From Hemicordylus capensis (taxonomy: Eukaryota > Chordata > Lepidosauria > Squamata > Cordylidae): a stretch of 64,000 nucleotides of DNA. The DNA lies in the NCBI RefSeq assembly GCF_027244095.1, contig NC_069662.1, positions 12,054,501 to 12,118,500 on the forward strand. The letters run 5' to 3'. Under the pieces are notes generated by a model, which ran no database searches, was not told the DNA's origin, and saw only the letters and a program-made list of their open reading frames with translations. The position numbers and the translations under genes are program-made. Shown one piece after another: positions 31,171-41,907 of this stretch (its first letter is position 1; each line of letters opens with the position of its first letter).

Positions 31171-33211
31171 CCTGGGGCGGGGGCAGCGGGAGAAGACAAG
31201 GATGGGGGAAGAATCGTGACAGTTGTCTGTGATTCTCAGCCTCAACCTTCATTTTAATTTTAATTGACATCTAAAACAGCTGCTTTGCTGCACTCAGACC
31301 CTGCAGATGCTACTGTCTTTCACAATGGTCACCTTCCAGCCCCAGACCCCAGATGTCCTATTTGTAAAGCGTCACTAAATTTATTTATTAGAGACCATTG
31401 AAAGACCCTTATGTCAAGGGTGTTGGTCCCTCATCTCAAAATTTGCTGGCTCCTTCAGTGAATGCATAAGGTAAATGAAAGTCATTCCTGATCACCAGTG
31501 TGTCTGTGAAACGTCCAGAGAAATAGGGTTTTGTTCTTAAAGGTAAATATTAATTTGTATTAGACGATATTACTACATACTCCAGTATCTACCTTCTCTC
31601 TTAGAATAAATGGCATGCTGTGGTAATGACTCAGAGGACAACTGACGGTTGCAGCAGAGTGGGCTGAATAAGTCACATGCTATTTTGATTCTGGTGACCA
31701 AATAAAGATTGGGATGGAGGGAGGGAGTATGAGATTTAGATAACTGATCCCCTAAATAATGGTGTAGTCAGCTCATCTTCCCCTTGCTAGTTTTGTGGTC
31801 ATAGGAACATAGGAAGCTGCCATATACAGAGTCAGACCCTTGGTCCATTTAACTCGGTATTGTCTACACAGACTGGCAGCGGCTTCTCCAAGGTTGCAGC
31901 CAGGAGTCTCTCTCAGCCCTATCTTGGAGATGCTGCCAGGGAGGGAACTTGGAACCTTCTGTCCTGTACACAGCTTCTTGTGTGTTGAATTCAGACAATG
32001 ACTGGTATATGCTCTGATTATGATCAAAGGCAAATCATTAACAATTTTATCCCCCCCCCACACACACATTATCTTTACCTGGTCGTTCGGAATAATTTTA
32101 TGTTGCTTTTTTGCTTGCAGATAAAACTCCTTCCATTACGTATAAGGTGGCTGCTCTATTGCTATTAGGACTCGACAGCAACTAACTTCCTGTCCTGTCC
32201 TCTAGATTCTTGGCTCGGTAGGGATGTTGGATAACAGCTATCTTTATATGCAAATGGAATTTGTCCTTCTGATTGTTATTATTGTTATTTCATGTATTCT
32301 TTTTATTCGTACTTTTCTGCAACATTTTAAATTGTATTGCTGATCTTTGATCGTTGATAGTAATAAACTGAAACTGAAACTATTCCCCCCCCCCCAATTT
32401 TCGGGAGTTTTTTTCACTGATCTTTGCCCCTTTTACAGCCTCCAGGAACTTAACCCCCACCCCATTCCTGATGCCTTAATGCCCCGTTATCCATGGTTCT
32501 ATAATCCACGGTTGGAGCGGAGAAAGGAACCCCCACAGATAATGGTTTCAACAGTACATCTCTGTTCAGCCTTCATATAAAGCCTTTGCTGCAATTAGCA
32601 AAGGAAAACACAGAGGACTATCCAATGAACTGCAGGACACAAATGCCCAGTTCTTCATCCTGGGGTTGCACAGCTTGAGGTACAAAGTGGAAGTCCACAG
32701 TTCAACTCAGTTCAGCCATGAAATCAATGGGTGATTCTAGGCAAGCTCCTCTCTCTCAGTCAGGCCCCTCTTTCTAGTAGGAAGGTGATTGTATCACTGG
32801 GATTTCATAACGATCGCTTCGGTAATTTTACATAAAATGGTTTTATGACAGAACAAAAGGATTATTTAACTGATGAAATATATATTCAGCTAAAAGAAAG
32901 AAAGCCAAATCAATCTATACATATAATTAGCACAAAATGGTATAAATTATTTCAAGGGAACATCTTGTATCCCATGATTCATTTCAAGAGGGGAAAAATA
33001 GCTTCATGTGGCACTATCTAAAGCTCATTTATATGATCTTTGGAGAGGTATTTCACATATGATTTGTTTTTCTAATTATTTTGAAACAAAATTGGACTTA
33101 AATTATTTAGCCTGGTGATATTTCAGTACTCCATAACAAGAGGGCAGGCAAATTCCACTGGAACATGAGGCAATATTCACAGAAAGTTGCAAAGGTCCTT
33201 TCTTGAACATA
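31171..33211. other. OR-B presumed intron, distal part
   Basis: No gene recognised. Holds a SINE tail (31800-31963). 32640-32960 aligns loosely with 22985-23275 in OR-A upstream DNA (CTCCTCTCTCTCA, CATATAATTA), so OR-A and OR-B units share deeper ancestry. Confidence 0.45.
31800..31963 (-). repeat. 5S-derived SINE, truncated to body and tail
   Basis: Contains AGGAACATAGGAAGCTGCC, TTGTCTACACAGACTGGCAG and TCTCTCTCAGCCCTATCTTG; the 5S head is missing. Confidence 0.7.
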
Positions 33212-33363
33212 ATCTATATCAGGGGTTCTCAACCTTGGGTCCCCAGATGTTGCTGGACTTCAACTCCCATAATCCCCAACCAAAGACCACTGGGGCTGGG
33301 GATTATGGGAGATGAAGTCCAACAACATCTGGGAACCCAAGGTTGAGAATCCCTGATCTATAT
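33212..33363. mobile_element. hAT palindromic MITE with 8-bp target duplication
   Basis: The 136-bp element (33220-33355) is almost entirely two inverted arms: CAGGGGTTCTCAACCTTGGG and its inverse at the right end. The direct repeats ATCTATAT flank it on both sides, fitting the TCTA-centred target of SPIN-like hATs. The target is the 5' end of the Helitron-like element that follows. Confidence 0.85.
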
Positions 33364-33611
33364 AATTAATTCTCCAAGACATGCTGGTGGGGATGCGTGG
33401 GGATGCGTGGTGGAACTCTTGCGAGAATGGCGGGACCCTCGCAAGAGTTCCTGACTTTGGGCGGGCAGTGGAGCCTGGGTGCAGAGGAGGCGTGAGGAGG
33501 CAGCTGGCTGGCAGCAGGATGAGGTGGTGGCAGGTTGGCCGGAGGCAGCTGGCAGGCGGGCGGGTAGGAAGGGAGAACTAGGGGTGCTGATGCTCTGTGC
33601 TCAGTCAGCTC
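33357..33611 (+). mobile_element. Helitron-like non-autonomous element
   Basis: Starts TCTATATAATTAATTCTCC and ends GATGCTCTGTGCTCAGTCAG, like the insertion at 20956. GC-rich interior. Ends 260 bp before the OR-B ATG. Confidence 0.4.
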
Positions 33612-33873
33612 GTTGTATTTAAATATTTCACCAGAGCTGTCTTTTTTTTACTGGTAATTGTTGGTGCTTTCATGTTTATAGTATAATTTGTTTATAATTG
33701 AAAAGAGTGCTGCTACTAGGCAGTTATCATGTACAATATGAAATACATGGGGGAGGACCTTGTTGCCCCCCACAAGTGGCATATGTGCTTAATACTTCTG
33801 CTTCTAGAGAAACAAAAGGGCATGATAACATGTTCTTATGGCATGTGATGATGGCTCTGTTTTCTGATTCCAG

Positions 33874-34833
33874 ATGGACTCAGCCAATGGGACTGGAATT
33901 AAAGAATTCATTTTGTTGGGCTTTGGAGATGGGCAGCAGAAGAGATTCCTGCTATTCATTTTTCTCATGATTGCCTATGTACTCACTTTGACTGAGAACA
34001 TAGCTGTAATCACAGTCGTGCTTCTAGATGACCACTTGGCGCGACTACCCATGTACATCCTTCTGGGCAACTTCTCCTGGCTAGAGGTATGTTATGTGAC
34101 CACCACAGTACCTCGTATGCTCTTCGACCTCATATCCTCTCATAGGACCATCTCCTTCCATGCCTGCTTCCTCCAGCTCTACATTTTCTTCTCTCTTGGC
34201 AGCACCGAATGCTTCTTCCTCTCAGCCATGGCCTTGGATCGGTACTTGGCCATCTGCCACCCATTGCGTTACCCACAACTGATGTCACCAAATTCCTGCT
34301 ACATCCTGGTGGCCACCTGCTGGGTCATTGGCTTCCTGTTCCATGCTGTTTTAGTGATCTTGATCTCCGAATTATCCTTTTGTAGTTCCAACATTATCGA
34401 CCACTTTGTGTGTGATCCTAGGCCAATTCTGTTCCTAGCCTGCCCCCCTCTAGGAAATGTTCCCATCATCCACCAGATCACCACAAGTGCAGGAATTATA
34501 CTCAATATTTTCATTGTTCTGATATCGTATGGTGTTGTGATTCTCAACTTGATCAAAGTTTCAAATCAAGACAGTCGCAGGAAGGCCTTCTCCACTATAT
34601 CTGTCCATCTTATGGTGGTTGCACTTTTCTATGGATCAATAACAGGGATGTATTCAACTTCAGTAGGAGAAAACCAATCAGAGGTCACTAAGGCAGTAAC
34701 TCTCTTCTACACAGTCATTACACCCTTTCTCAACCCCTTCATCTATTGTTTGAGGAATGATCAGGTGAAGGATGCACTCTGTAGATTGTTAAGGAGGAAG
34801 GAGAGATGGATGAGGAGAAAAGAGACAGTGTAA
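33874..34833 (+). CDS. Olfactory receptor, family 11-like (OR-B), 319 aa
   Basis: Complete odorant receptor. Seen: N5 (NGT), EN at 41-42, LARLPMY 55-61, C98, MALDRYLAIC 119-128, loop cysteines C170/C180/C190 with CDPRP rather than CDPGP, KAFSTISVH 237-245 and NPFIYCLRN 287-295. It differs from the other members in lacking the TM4 proline at 160 (L instead) and the third-loop proline near 263 (YSTSVGENQ where others have a P before GGE). The ATG follows tctgattccag. A 97-base stretch (34198-34294) is identical to OR1 420-516, suggesting gene conversion. An identical gene lies at 53613. Confidence 0.95.
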   Translation: MDSANGTGIKEFILLGFGDGQQKRFLLFIFLMIAYVLTLTENIAVITVVLLDDHLARLPMYILLGNFSWLEVCYVTTTVPRMLFDLISSHRTISFHACFLQLYIFFSLGSTECFFLSAMALDRYLAICHPLRYPQLMSPNSCYILVATCWVIGFLFHAVLVILISELSFCSSNIIDHFVCDPRPILFLACPPLGNVPIIHQITTSAGIILNIFIVLISYGVVILNLIKVSNQDSRRKAFSTISVHLMVVALFYGSITGMYSTSVGENQSEVTKAVTLFYTVITPFLNPFIYCLRNDQVKDALCRLLRRKERWMRRKETV

Positions 34834-34965
34834 AAATGGGGAAAGAACGAAGAATACAACATAAAAACAAAATACCCAATCACCTGGTCAAAGAGATAAA
34901 ATTAATCTATTTCCAGTTGGGCAAGTTGGACACTTTTATATTTTGTGGTGCCCATTCATTATGTC

Positions 34966-35295
34966 ATAGGAACATAGGAAGCTGCCATATACTGAGTCAG
35001 ACCATAGGTCCATCTCACTCAGTATTGTCTACACAGACTGGCAGCAGCTTCTCCAAGGTTGCAGGCAGGAGTCTCTCTCAGCCCTACATTGGAGATGCCA
35101 GGGAAGGAACTTGGAACCTAGATGCTCTTCCCAGAGCGGCTCCATCTCCTGAGGGGAATATCTTACAGTGCTCACACATCAAGTCTCCCTTTTGCTGGTC
35201 AATGACCGAATAAACTTATAAATAACTAACAAGTCTCCCTTTCATATGCAACCAGGGTGGGCCCTGCTTAGCTAAGGGGACAAGTCATGCTTGCT
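34966..35295 (-). repeat. 5S rRNA-derived SINE carrying a 40-bp LINE-tail insertion
   Basis: Minus strand shows the GCTAAGCAGGG, CCCTGGTTGCATATGAAAGG order of a 5S head and the AGCTTCCTATGTTCCTATG tail. A 40-bp piece (35191-35230, ending AATAAACTTATAAATAACTA) is flanked by the 10-bp repeat AAGTCTCCCT. Confidence 0.85.
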
Positions 35296-35329
35296 AGATT
35301 GCCTGTTCTTTTATATATCAGCCTCAAGT

Positions 35330-35445
35330 GTTTTAAGTGTTTTAATTGTTTAAAATTAGTTTGTTTTAATGGCTTTTAATAGTTTTGTTTTTATTTTGTA
35401 AACTGCCTAGAGATTTTTGTTAGGCAGTATATAAATAAAATTCAT
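35330..35445 (+). mobile_element. L2-like LINE 3' end
   Basis: GTAAACTGCCTAGAGATTTT, then GGCAGTATATAAATAAAATTC: a LINE 3' UTR and tail, 5'-truncated. Confidence 0.65.
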
Positions 35446-35463
35446 TAATTGGTTAACTCTCTG

Positions 35464-35617
35464 TGAACATAAGAACATAAGAACAGCCCTGCTGGATCAG
35501 GCCCAAGGAGGCCCATCTAGTCCAGCATCCTGTTTCACACAGTGGCCCACCAGATGCTGCTGGAAGAAGCCACAGGCAGGAGTTGAGGGCGTGCCCTCTC
35601 TCCTGCCATTACTCCCC

Positions 35618-35622
<5 letters not shown>
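35464..35622 (-). mobile_element. CR1-like LINE 3' end
   Basis: On the minus strand: GATGCTGGACTAGATGGGCC, CTGATCCAGCAGGGCTG, then TTCTTATG repeats, the octamer-type tail of CR1. Followed by a GT microsatellite (35622-35641). Confidence 0.75.
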
Positions 35623-35641
<19 letters not shown>

Positions 35642-35648
<7 letters not shown>

Positions 35649-36335
35649 TCGATGCAATACATGCACAATGATTTGTAAATATCAAATGGCATTCGTTTGT
35701 ACATATGCTCTGGTTATAATCAAAGGCAATAATTGAATGTACATTTGTGCTCATTTATTTCTTTGGTAATGAATGAGGAGACTTGCATGGAGCAGAGGTC
35801 TCTCAATGGCTTTTGGGAATAATGGCTATATGCTACTCCAGGTTCAGAGGCAGTATGTAACTGAATACCAGTTCCTGGGGAGCAACAGCACACAAGGGCT
35901 CTTGCTTCCAAAAGGCTCCCCTTTGGGGTGCTTAACATCTCCCTCTCTTGCTGCCACAGTCCCTGAGTTCATGGTGGGGCATCAGTGCTGCCTCAGCCCA
36001 CCAGTCAGAGCCAGCAATCTCCTCCCCATGCCAGCGAGCCAATGCCAGCTGAGCGCTCCTGCGCATGGGGAAAGCCAGGCTGCTGCTCCCACCCACCACC
36101 AACGATCAGCTATTTGGCAGATGGGTGGGGCTGGCTGATGCAGCTGTGCATGTGTGCTGCTGCCTCTCTGCCTGACTTCCTGCCTGCCCACCAATGGGAA
36201 GCTCTCCTGTACACGGGTTGAAGACCAGGAGGGCTTCAAAAAGGCAGAGTGACCAGTGCAACCCAGTCTGCCCTGCTCCCACTGTGTCCTCCTCCTTGCT
36301 ATGCTGTGCCTCCATCCTCAGCATCATCCTGGAAC
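35642..36335. other. OR-B 3' intergenic DNA
   Basis: No gene recognised. 35960-36200 is GC-rich without clear coding signal; the open frames there overlap on both strands and lack family features. Confidence 0.35.
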
Positions 36336-36628
36336 TTAGGAACATAGGAAGCTGCCATATACTGAGTCAGACCCTTGGTCTATCTAGCTCAGTATTGTCT
36401 TCACAGACTGGCAGCGGCTGCAGGCAGGAATCTCTCTCAGCCCTATCTTGGAGAAGCCAGGGAGGGAACTTTGAAACCTTCTGCTCTTCCCAGAGCGGCT
36501 CCATCCCCTGAGGGGAATATCTTCCAGTGCTCACACTTCTAGTCTCCCTTTCATATGCAACCAGGGTGGACCCTGCTTAGCTAAGGAAACAAGTCATGTT
36601 TGCTACCACAAGACCAGCTCTCCTCTCC
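36336..36628 (-). repeat. 5S rRNA-derived SINE, near full-length
   Basis: Minus strand: head GAGAGCTGGTCTTGTGGTAG, A box TTAGCTAAGCAGGGT, intermediate CCCTGGTT, C-box region GAAAGGGAGACTAG, then body and the CR1-like tail. The best copy for judging structure. Confidence 0.85.
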
Positions 36629-36874
36629 TTTTTGCCTCGACGAGGGACCCTTCTCTGCTTCTGCTGCTGCTCTCCTCTCCACTCTGGCCAGGTTTGGTGA
36701 AGAAGCTCTCTGAATCCATGGGGCTTGTGTGGTTTTTTTCTGCATTTTACCTATGATCCACTTGGTTTCTGAATGGTCCAGAAGCCCTCTGAGTCCACGG
36801 GCTTTTGTAAAAAAAATCTTTTTACAAATGATCTATGTTGGTAAACTGTGAATTCTCTGAACCCATGGGATGGG

Positions 36875-36918
36875 TTTTTTTAGCCTACTTTCCAGTAGGC
36901 TTATGAGATCACCTGGCA

Positions 36919-36962
<44 letters not shown>

Positions 36963-37560
36963 GTCAACTCTGTAATGCCTGGACCAATATGAACCAAATA
37001 GGGTACAATTGTAGGGACACATAGGAACACCTCAATGGTGCAGTTTAGGATGATGTCATCCACCCCTATTCAAGATGGCGGACACATACACTTTTGAGGT
37101 TCAAGTGGCCTAACTTGTGAACCGCCTAACCAATTTGAACCAAATAGGGTACAGTTGTGAGACTCATAGGGATGCCTAAATGGCATAGTTTGTGATAATG
37201 TCATCCACCCCAATTCAAGATGGCAGATGCATGAATGTTTGAGGCACAATTGGGCTAACTTGTGAACTGACTACCCGATTTGAACTAGATTTGCTACAGG
37301 TGTAGGGACACATTGAGAAGGATCAAAGACATTGTTTGTAATTATGTTATCAACCCTGATTCAAGATGGCAGACACGTGAACATTTGAGGTACAAGTGAG
37401 AACCGATTTGGACCAAATTTGGTGCAGTTGTAGGGTCACCTCAAACGCATAGTTGGTGATGATGTCATCCACCCCAATTCAAGATGGCGGATGCATGAAC
37501 GTTTGAGGCACAAGTGGGCTAATTTGCGAAATGCCTTACCAATTTGGACCAAATTTAGTC
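36875..37560 (+). repeat. Minisatellite, four units of 118-146 bp, with GT run
   Basis: CAAGATGGC cores at 37071, 37216, 37362 and 37480. Each unit carries ATGTCATCCACCCC-like and ACCAAATTTGG-like segments. Left of the array are a GT microsatellite (36923-36958) and a hairpin (AGCCTACTTTCC/AGTAGGCTT) with GATCAC. Reverse copies lie at 17555 and 19540. Confidence 0.8.
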
Positions 37561-37599
37561 CAGTAGCAGGGAAAGTGAAAGGAAAATAGGCAGATACTA

Positions 37600-37983
37600 G
37601 AACAAACACACAAACATAAAACTGAGTATAAAAACAGTTAAAATACTACAAAACAAAAACAAAAACAATCTCATAAAAGAAAAACAAATTAAACAGTTTA
37701 AAATTAATTTCAGTTAAAAGTCTGAGAAAACAGGTGCATCTTGGGGGTCTTCCTAAAAACAAAAAGAGAATGAGGTGCTCTCATTTCTACAGGGACCATA
37801 TTCCAAAACACTGGGGCAGCCAGAGAAAAGACCCAGTCCCGTGTCACCAACAAACGAACAAGCAGCAACTGTAACCAGACCTCTCCAGGTGATCCTGTGA
37901 CAGGGTTCATGACCAAAGAAGGCACTCTCTTATGTACCCTGGACCCAAATCACTGAGGCCTTTATAGATAACTACCTTAACCT
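37600..37983 (-). mobile_element. L2-like LINE C-terminus and 3' UTR
   Basis: The minus-strand translation FSLAAPVFWNMVPVEMR..FRKTPKMHLFSQTFN is the usual C-terminus of L2-group reverse transcriptase ORFs. A-rich 3' region at 37600-37700. Confidence 0.75.
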
Positions 37984-38568
37984 GTGCAGAGCATCTGCAT
38001 GCTAGTATTTGGTTGCTCCCCTCACTCCCTGCCACAGCCCTCCTCACTTCAGAGATCTCCCCACCCTCACCTGAGCTGTACTCCTGCTCCTGCTCCTCAA
38101 TCCCATTGCTTCCATCCCCCTCACCTCTCTTGGTCACAGCTGCAGCATTGCTGGTGCCTGTTGGCCAAGCTGCAGCCTCCTATCCCCAGATACCTCCCCA
38201 TCCTCACCCGAGCCCCACTCCTGCTCCTCCCTAGAGGAGCAGCAGTGGTTGACCGAGTCCTTCCTCGTTGCTGCCACCCCTATGGCCACTCATTCCCCTC
38301 AGGCCATTGACAGGCCCAGGCCCTTCCCTTGCCTGCTTGCCTCCCTCAGCCAATGGCCTCTGTAGCCCACCCCAAACAGCAGCAGTGGTTAACTGGGACC
38401 TTTCTTGCTGCTGACACCACCATGGCTGCTCATTACCCTCAGGCTGCTAACAGGTGAGGGCCCATCACTCGCCCTCCCTTCTTTCTCTCTTCCCCTCCCT
38501 TCTTTTTCTCTCTCCTACACTCACTCTGCCCCTCTGTCATTCTTCCCCTCCCTTCTCTCTCCCCCCCT

Positions 38569-38605
<37 letters not shown>

Positions 38606-38693
38606 AACGTCAGGCTCCTTCTCCTGAAGGGGCTCTTTCCTCCCTCATGACCCCTCTCTTCACAGACCCTTGTCCACTATCCTGTATATATAG
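37984..38693 (-). mobile_element. Helitron-like element (unit 2 copy of 18019)
   Basis: Same body as 18019-18792, with a CA microsatellite (38571-38602) and ends TCTATATATAC and GCAGATGCTCTGCACAG on the minus strand. Confidence 0.4.
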
Positions 38694-38758
38694 ATTCCTC
38701 TCCTCTACAATCAAGAACATCTTCCGACCAGTAACAGTTGCATTCCAACTGACCTCCC

Positions 38759-39411
38759 TACCGTGTTTCCCCGAAAATAAGACATACCCATAAAATAAGC
38801 TGTAGCAGGATTTCTAAGCAGTTGTGCAATATAAGCCATACCCCAAAAATAAGACATAGTGGTGATCTCTCCTGGCTCAGTAGCAGGCTGCTTGCTGAAG
38901 CTTTTCCCCTATCCCACCCGCCTGCGCAGAGCGACGCCGAGGCCTGCCGTCTGGCCCGGCATCGCTTCCCGGCGTACTCTCGCCACCTCCCACCACCGCC
39001 GCGCTTACTCTTGCCGCTGCCCGCCACCGCCAGGAGGAGGGGAGATTTTTGAGGAGGAGATTTTCTGAGGAGATTTTTACCGTACTTCCCTCTACCGTAT
39101 GCCTCAGCTTGCAGCCTGCCACCCCTACCAGTATCGTTACGCCCCTGTCTGTGGGTATCTCTCACCCCACACACACACCAGTAAAGCTGCTGCTCCCCAA
39201 CACTGACCAGCAACAGTCTGTGGGTCTTATATGGATCATATGAGAGTTATGACGATGTTCCAGAAGAAGATGACTTAACTATAATTGAATAAATGTAGAT
39301 TGTTGTACCACACTTAATAAAAATAAGACATCCCCTGAAAATAAGCCATAGTGTGTCTCCTTGAGCAAAAATAAATATAAGACAGTGTCTTATTTTCGGG
39401 GAAACACGGTA
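38759..39411. mobile_element. Mariner-type non-autonomous element, absent from unit 1
   Basis: The element is 38761-39409, with inverted ends CCGTGTTTCCCCGAAAATAA. TA lies on both sides. Unit 1 has the empty site CCTCCCTATCTG (18912-18923). The centre (about 38920-39050) is markedly GC-rich, unlike the AT-rich arms, so it may be captured DNA. No transposase frame. Confidence 0.85.
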
Positions 39412-41170
39412 TCTGCATAGGCAATCCCCACTGCCCAATCACCACGGTCCTTCTGCTCATGAACTCTTATGGGAGCTGCCATGCATGAGATTAGCCACAG
39501 GCATGCCTTAGAGAATTATATAGATAGATAACCAGCATTTTGTATTTTGCTCAGAAATGTATCAGTAGCCAGTGCAGTTGTTTTAAAATCAGTGTTCTCA
39601 GCAAGTGCATCACTGTTACCAGCATGTGCATCACTGTTTTAAAGTCATTTACCTCCAGAAAGGGATGTATCTGGTATCTGATGTCTGTAGGTATCAGGGG
39701 CTGTGCAGCCCCCCCAGAAGTTCCAGGATGCCCTGCACAAGGACATGGGGCATCCTGGAGAGACCCCCGAGCCTGGGAGGCTGCTTGCAGACTCCCGGTG
39801 AGGGGTCTACTCATGTGTCACCATGCACCGTGGCAACACACGTGCACAAAGTTGAGGTTAACAGAGCGCTCGAGGAGGAATATTTATGGAGGCTAGCTGC
39901 CGGGAGCTGTGCAGCACCCGTTGCAGCACACGATCGCCCCAAAGTGGGCTAGGATAGGCTCTCTTAGCCCGCTTTTGGGTGATCATGAGAATAGCCTCAG
40001 TGAGTGATTCTGTTATCCATATTCCTCTTGGACCTTCCTGTAGAAGAGCTTTCCCTAAGCATAAGCCCATCTTTGAGATCTCTCTTATCCATGAGGGAAC
40101 TGACTTCACCAACTTTCAGCCTTGTCTTAATATCTAGTCTCAACTTATTGGAAAGACTTCGTATTCTACGCCACTTGGGTGTAGAGTACTGGGTAATCAT
40201 GGCCAGGTGGACACAGGAAACTGACATTGCACTGGGCAATGAAAGAATGGAAGAAACATTGGCCATATCCTCATGTAACACAGAACCGTGAGTCCAATGG
40301 ACCCGTGATTCCACTCCCCACGCCACCCCACTCTCCTGTCTACATCTGGATATAATGGAAAGGAGGGGGAACTGGCTGTGTGGGCTTCCTTCCTGCATGA
40401 AGGACAGCTTGCAGAGCCAATCACAGCCGGAGAGAGGGAGGGGCTTCCTCCCTCAACTCCAGTTTCAGACAGCCAAGCCTGCAGTTCTTCATTTGCACAT
40501 AACACGGGTGGCTGTTGACCTTGGGTTGGAGCAGCAAAACATATCGCAACCCAAAGGTTCAGCTTGGAGAGTGAAACCTTGGGTCATGCTCCATTTGGAA
40601 CCAGAGTTTCATCAGGGTGTCCTCCATTTGGATGTACATTCTTGACAAACTCTGGCCCCTTCAACTCCAGTTTCATATTACATGTGAATGGACTGATTAA
40701 GAGAGGACCAGGTTACCTTTATTTCTGCCTACAGTGGAACAAAGGATAGGCTTGAAGACAATGGTGAGCCTGAATCTTGCAGACACATAATGTACATGAT
40801 AGTGGTACATGAACAGACATATGGACGAAAAATCCAAGCAGGAACTATTTGGAAAAAAGGGCCTCAGGCCTCAAAATAGAGTCTTCCTGGCCAAATTCTT
40901 TAAAAGATATTGCTCTGTTTGCCATGGAGGGATCCTTACTGCACTCCTTGTGACACATGTCATGCTAACGAGGGAGAAGAGTTTTAGCCAAGCTTCTCCC
41001 TGACATACTAGTTTTCTGTGTACAGGGGCTGTGGTGTTGTTGTTTTTGTTTTTGTTGTTTACTAATGTGTAGTAGTGCCTCATGTCCTCTGAAGCAGTTC
41101 CTGCAGGACAGGATGTACTTGGTGCAGAACAGGGTGGATGATCAGCGTATTTTGAATGGGGCACAACACC
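39412..41170. other. Older duplicated block, unit 2
   Basis: Aligns with 18920-21534 of unit 1 minus the insertions listed there. 39690-39998 has no partner in unit 1. The repeat at 40256-40695 matches 20284-20770. No gene is recognised. Confidence 0.5.
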
Positions 41171-41701
41171 AAGCCATCACAGAACCTTCTCCCTAATGCA
41201 TGGCATCCGTTTGGTTTCTCAAAGTGGTCTGTTGGTCACAAACACCAAACCCAGGAAAACAACCATTCCCTATGAAAACTGCCAGTATTTCACCACTGCA
41301 GGGAGATGCAACCTGTCTCCAGACAGATACTGTTTTGGTGGATCAGTGTATTGTTCTTGAGGGACACGTTCCCAAGCGCCACTAAAATGTAAGACAAAAA
41401 GCATTCTAGATTGGTTCTGCATTACAGGTTCTTTCCTTTTCTTCACACAGCACACTCAGACCACACTTGAGCAACACCAGAAGCACAAGATTCAAAAATA
41501 AGCAGTTCACCATTTCTCCCAAATTCCAGTGCAGAGCTTGTGGTGAGATGAATCAAGTGTATACTGGATGAATCAACAGTTTGATTGCTGCTGAAGAAGA
41601 GAATAAAGAACTGCATGACAAAGGCAAAAGGGGTGAGAATCACAGTGTGGTAGATTTGAATAAGGGCCATTTTTAAAATTATTGGACTTCCTCTAAAGGA
41701 A
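41171..41701 (+). promoter_or_regulatory. Conserved OR upstream module (OR-A, second copy)
   Basis: Nearly the same as 21535-22065, with only scattered changes (for example TTTTGGTGGATCAG for TTTTGTTGGATCAG). Ends about 2.2 kb before the OR-A ATG. Confidence 0.6.
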
Positions 41702-41726
41702 GCTTTGACAGCGTCTGTCCTTCTCA

Positions 41727-41907
41727 GGCAGCATTTAAACAGGCGTTTAAGATGCATTTATTCATCCAGGCTCGTAATTAGACTTCTAGAATCTGTCATT
41801 GTTTTTCAATGGTTTTAATGTTTTAATCTGTGTTGTTTAATTGTAAACCGCCCAGAGATGTGCGGTTTGGGTGGTATATAAATATGCTAAATAGATAAAT
41901 AAAAATG
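41727..41907 (+). mobile_element. L2-like LINE 3' end (unit 2)
   Basis: Counterpart of 22091-22270 at the same relative place. Confidence 0.7.

Noticed and set aside
36336-36628. Possible 5S rRNA gene
   Set aside because: Only the internal promoter region resembles 5S; the ends and the CR1-like tail show a SINE.
36985-37560. CRISPR-like array
   Set aside because: Units are long, contiguous and diverged with no spacer structure, in vertebrate DNA; it is a minisatellite.
38758-39213. 151-codon open frame, - strand, and its copy at 58497
   Set aside because: Lies within the mariner-type non-autonomous element and its GC-rich core; overlapping frames are open on both strands.
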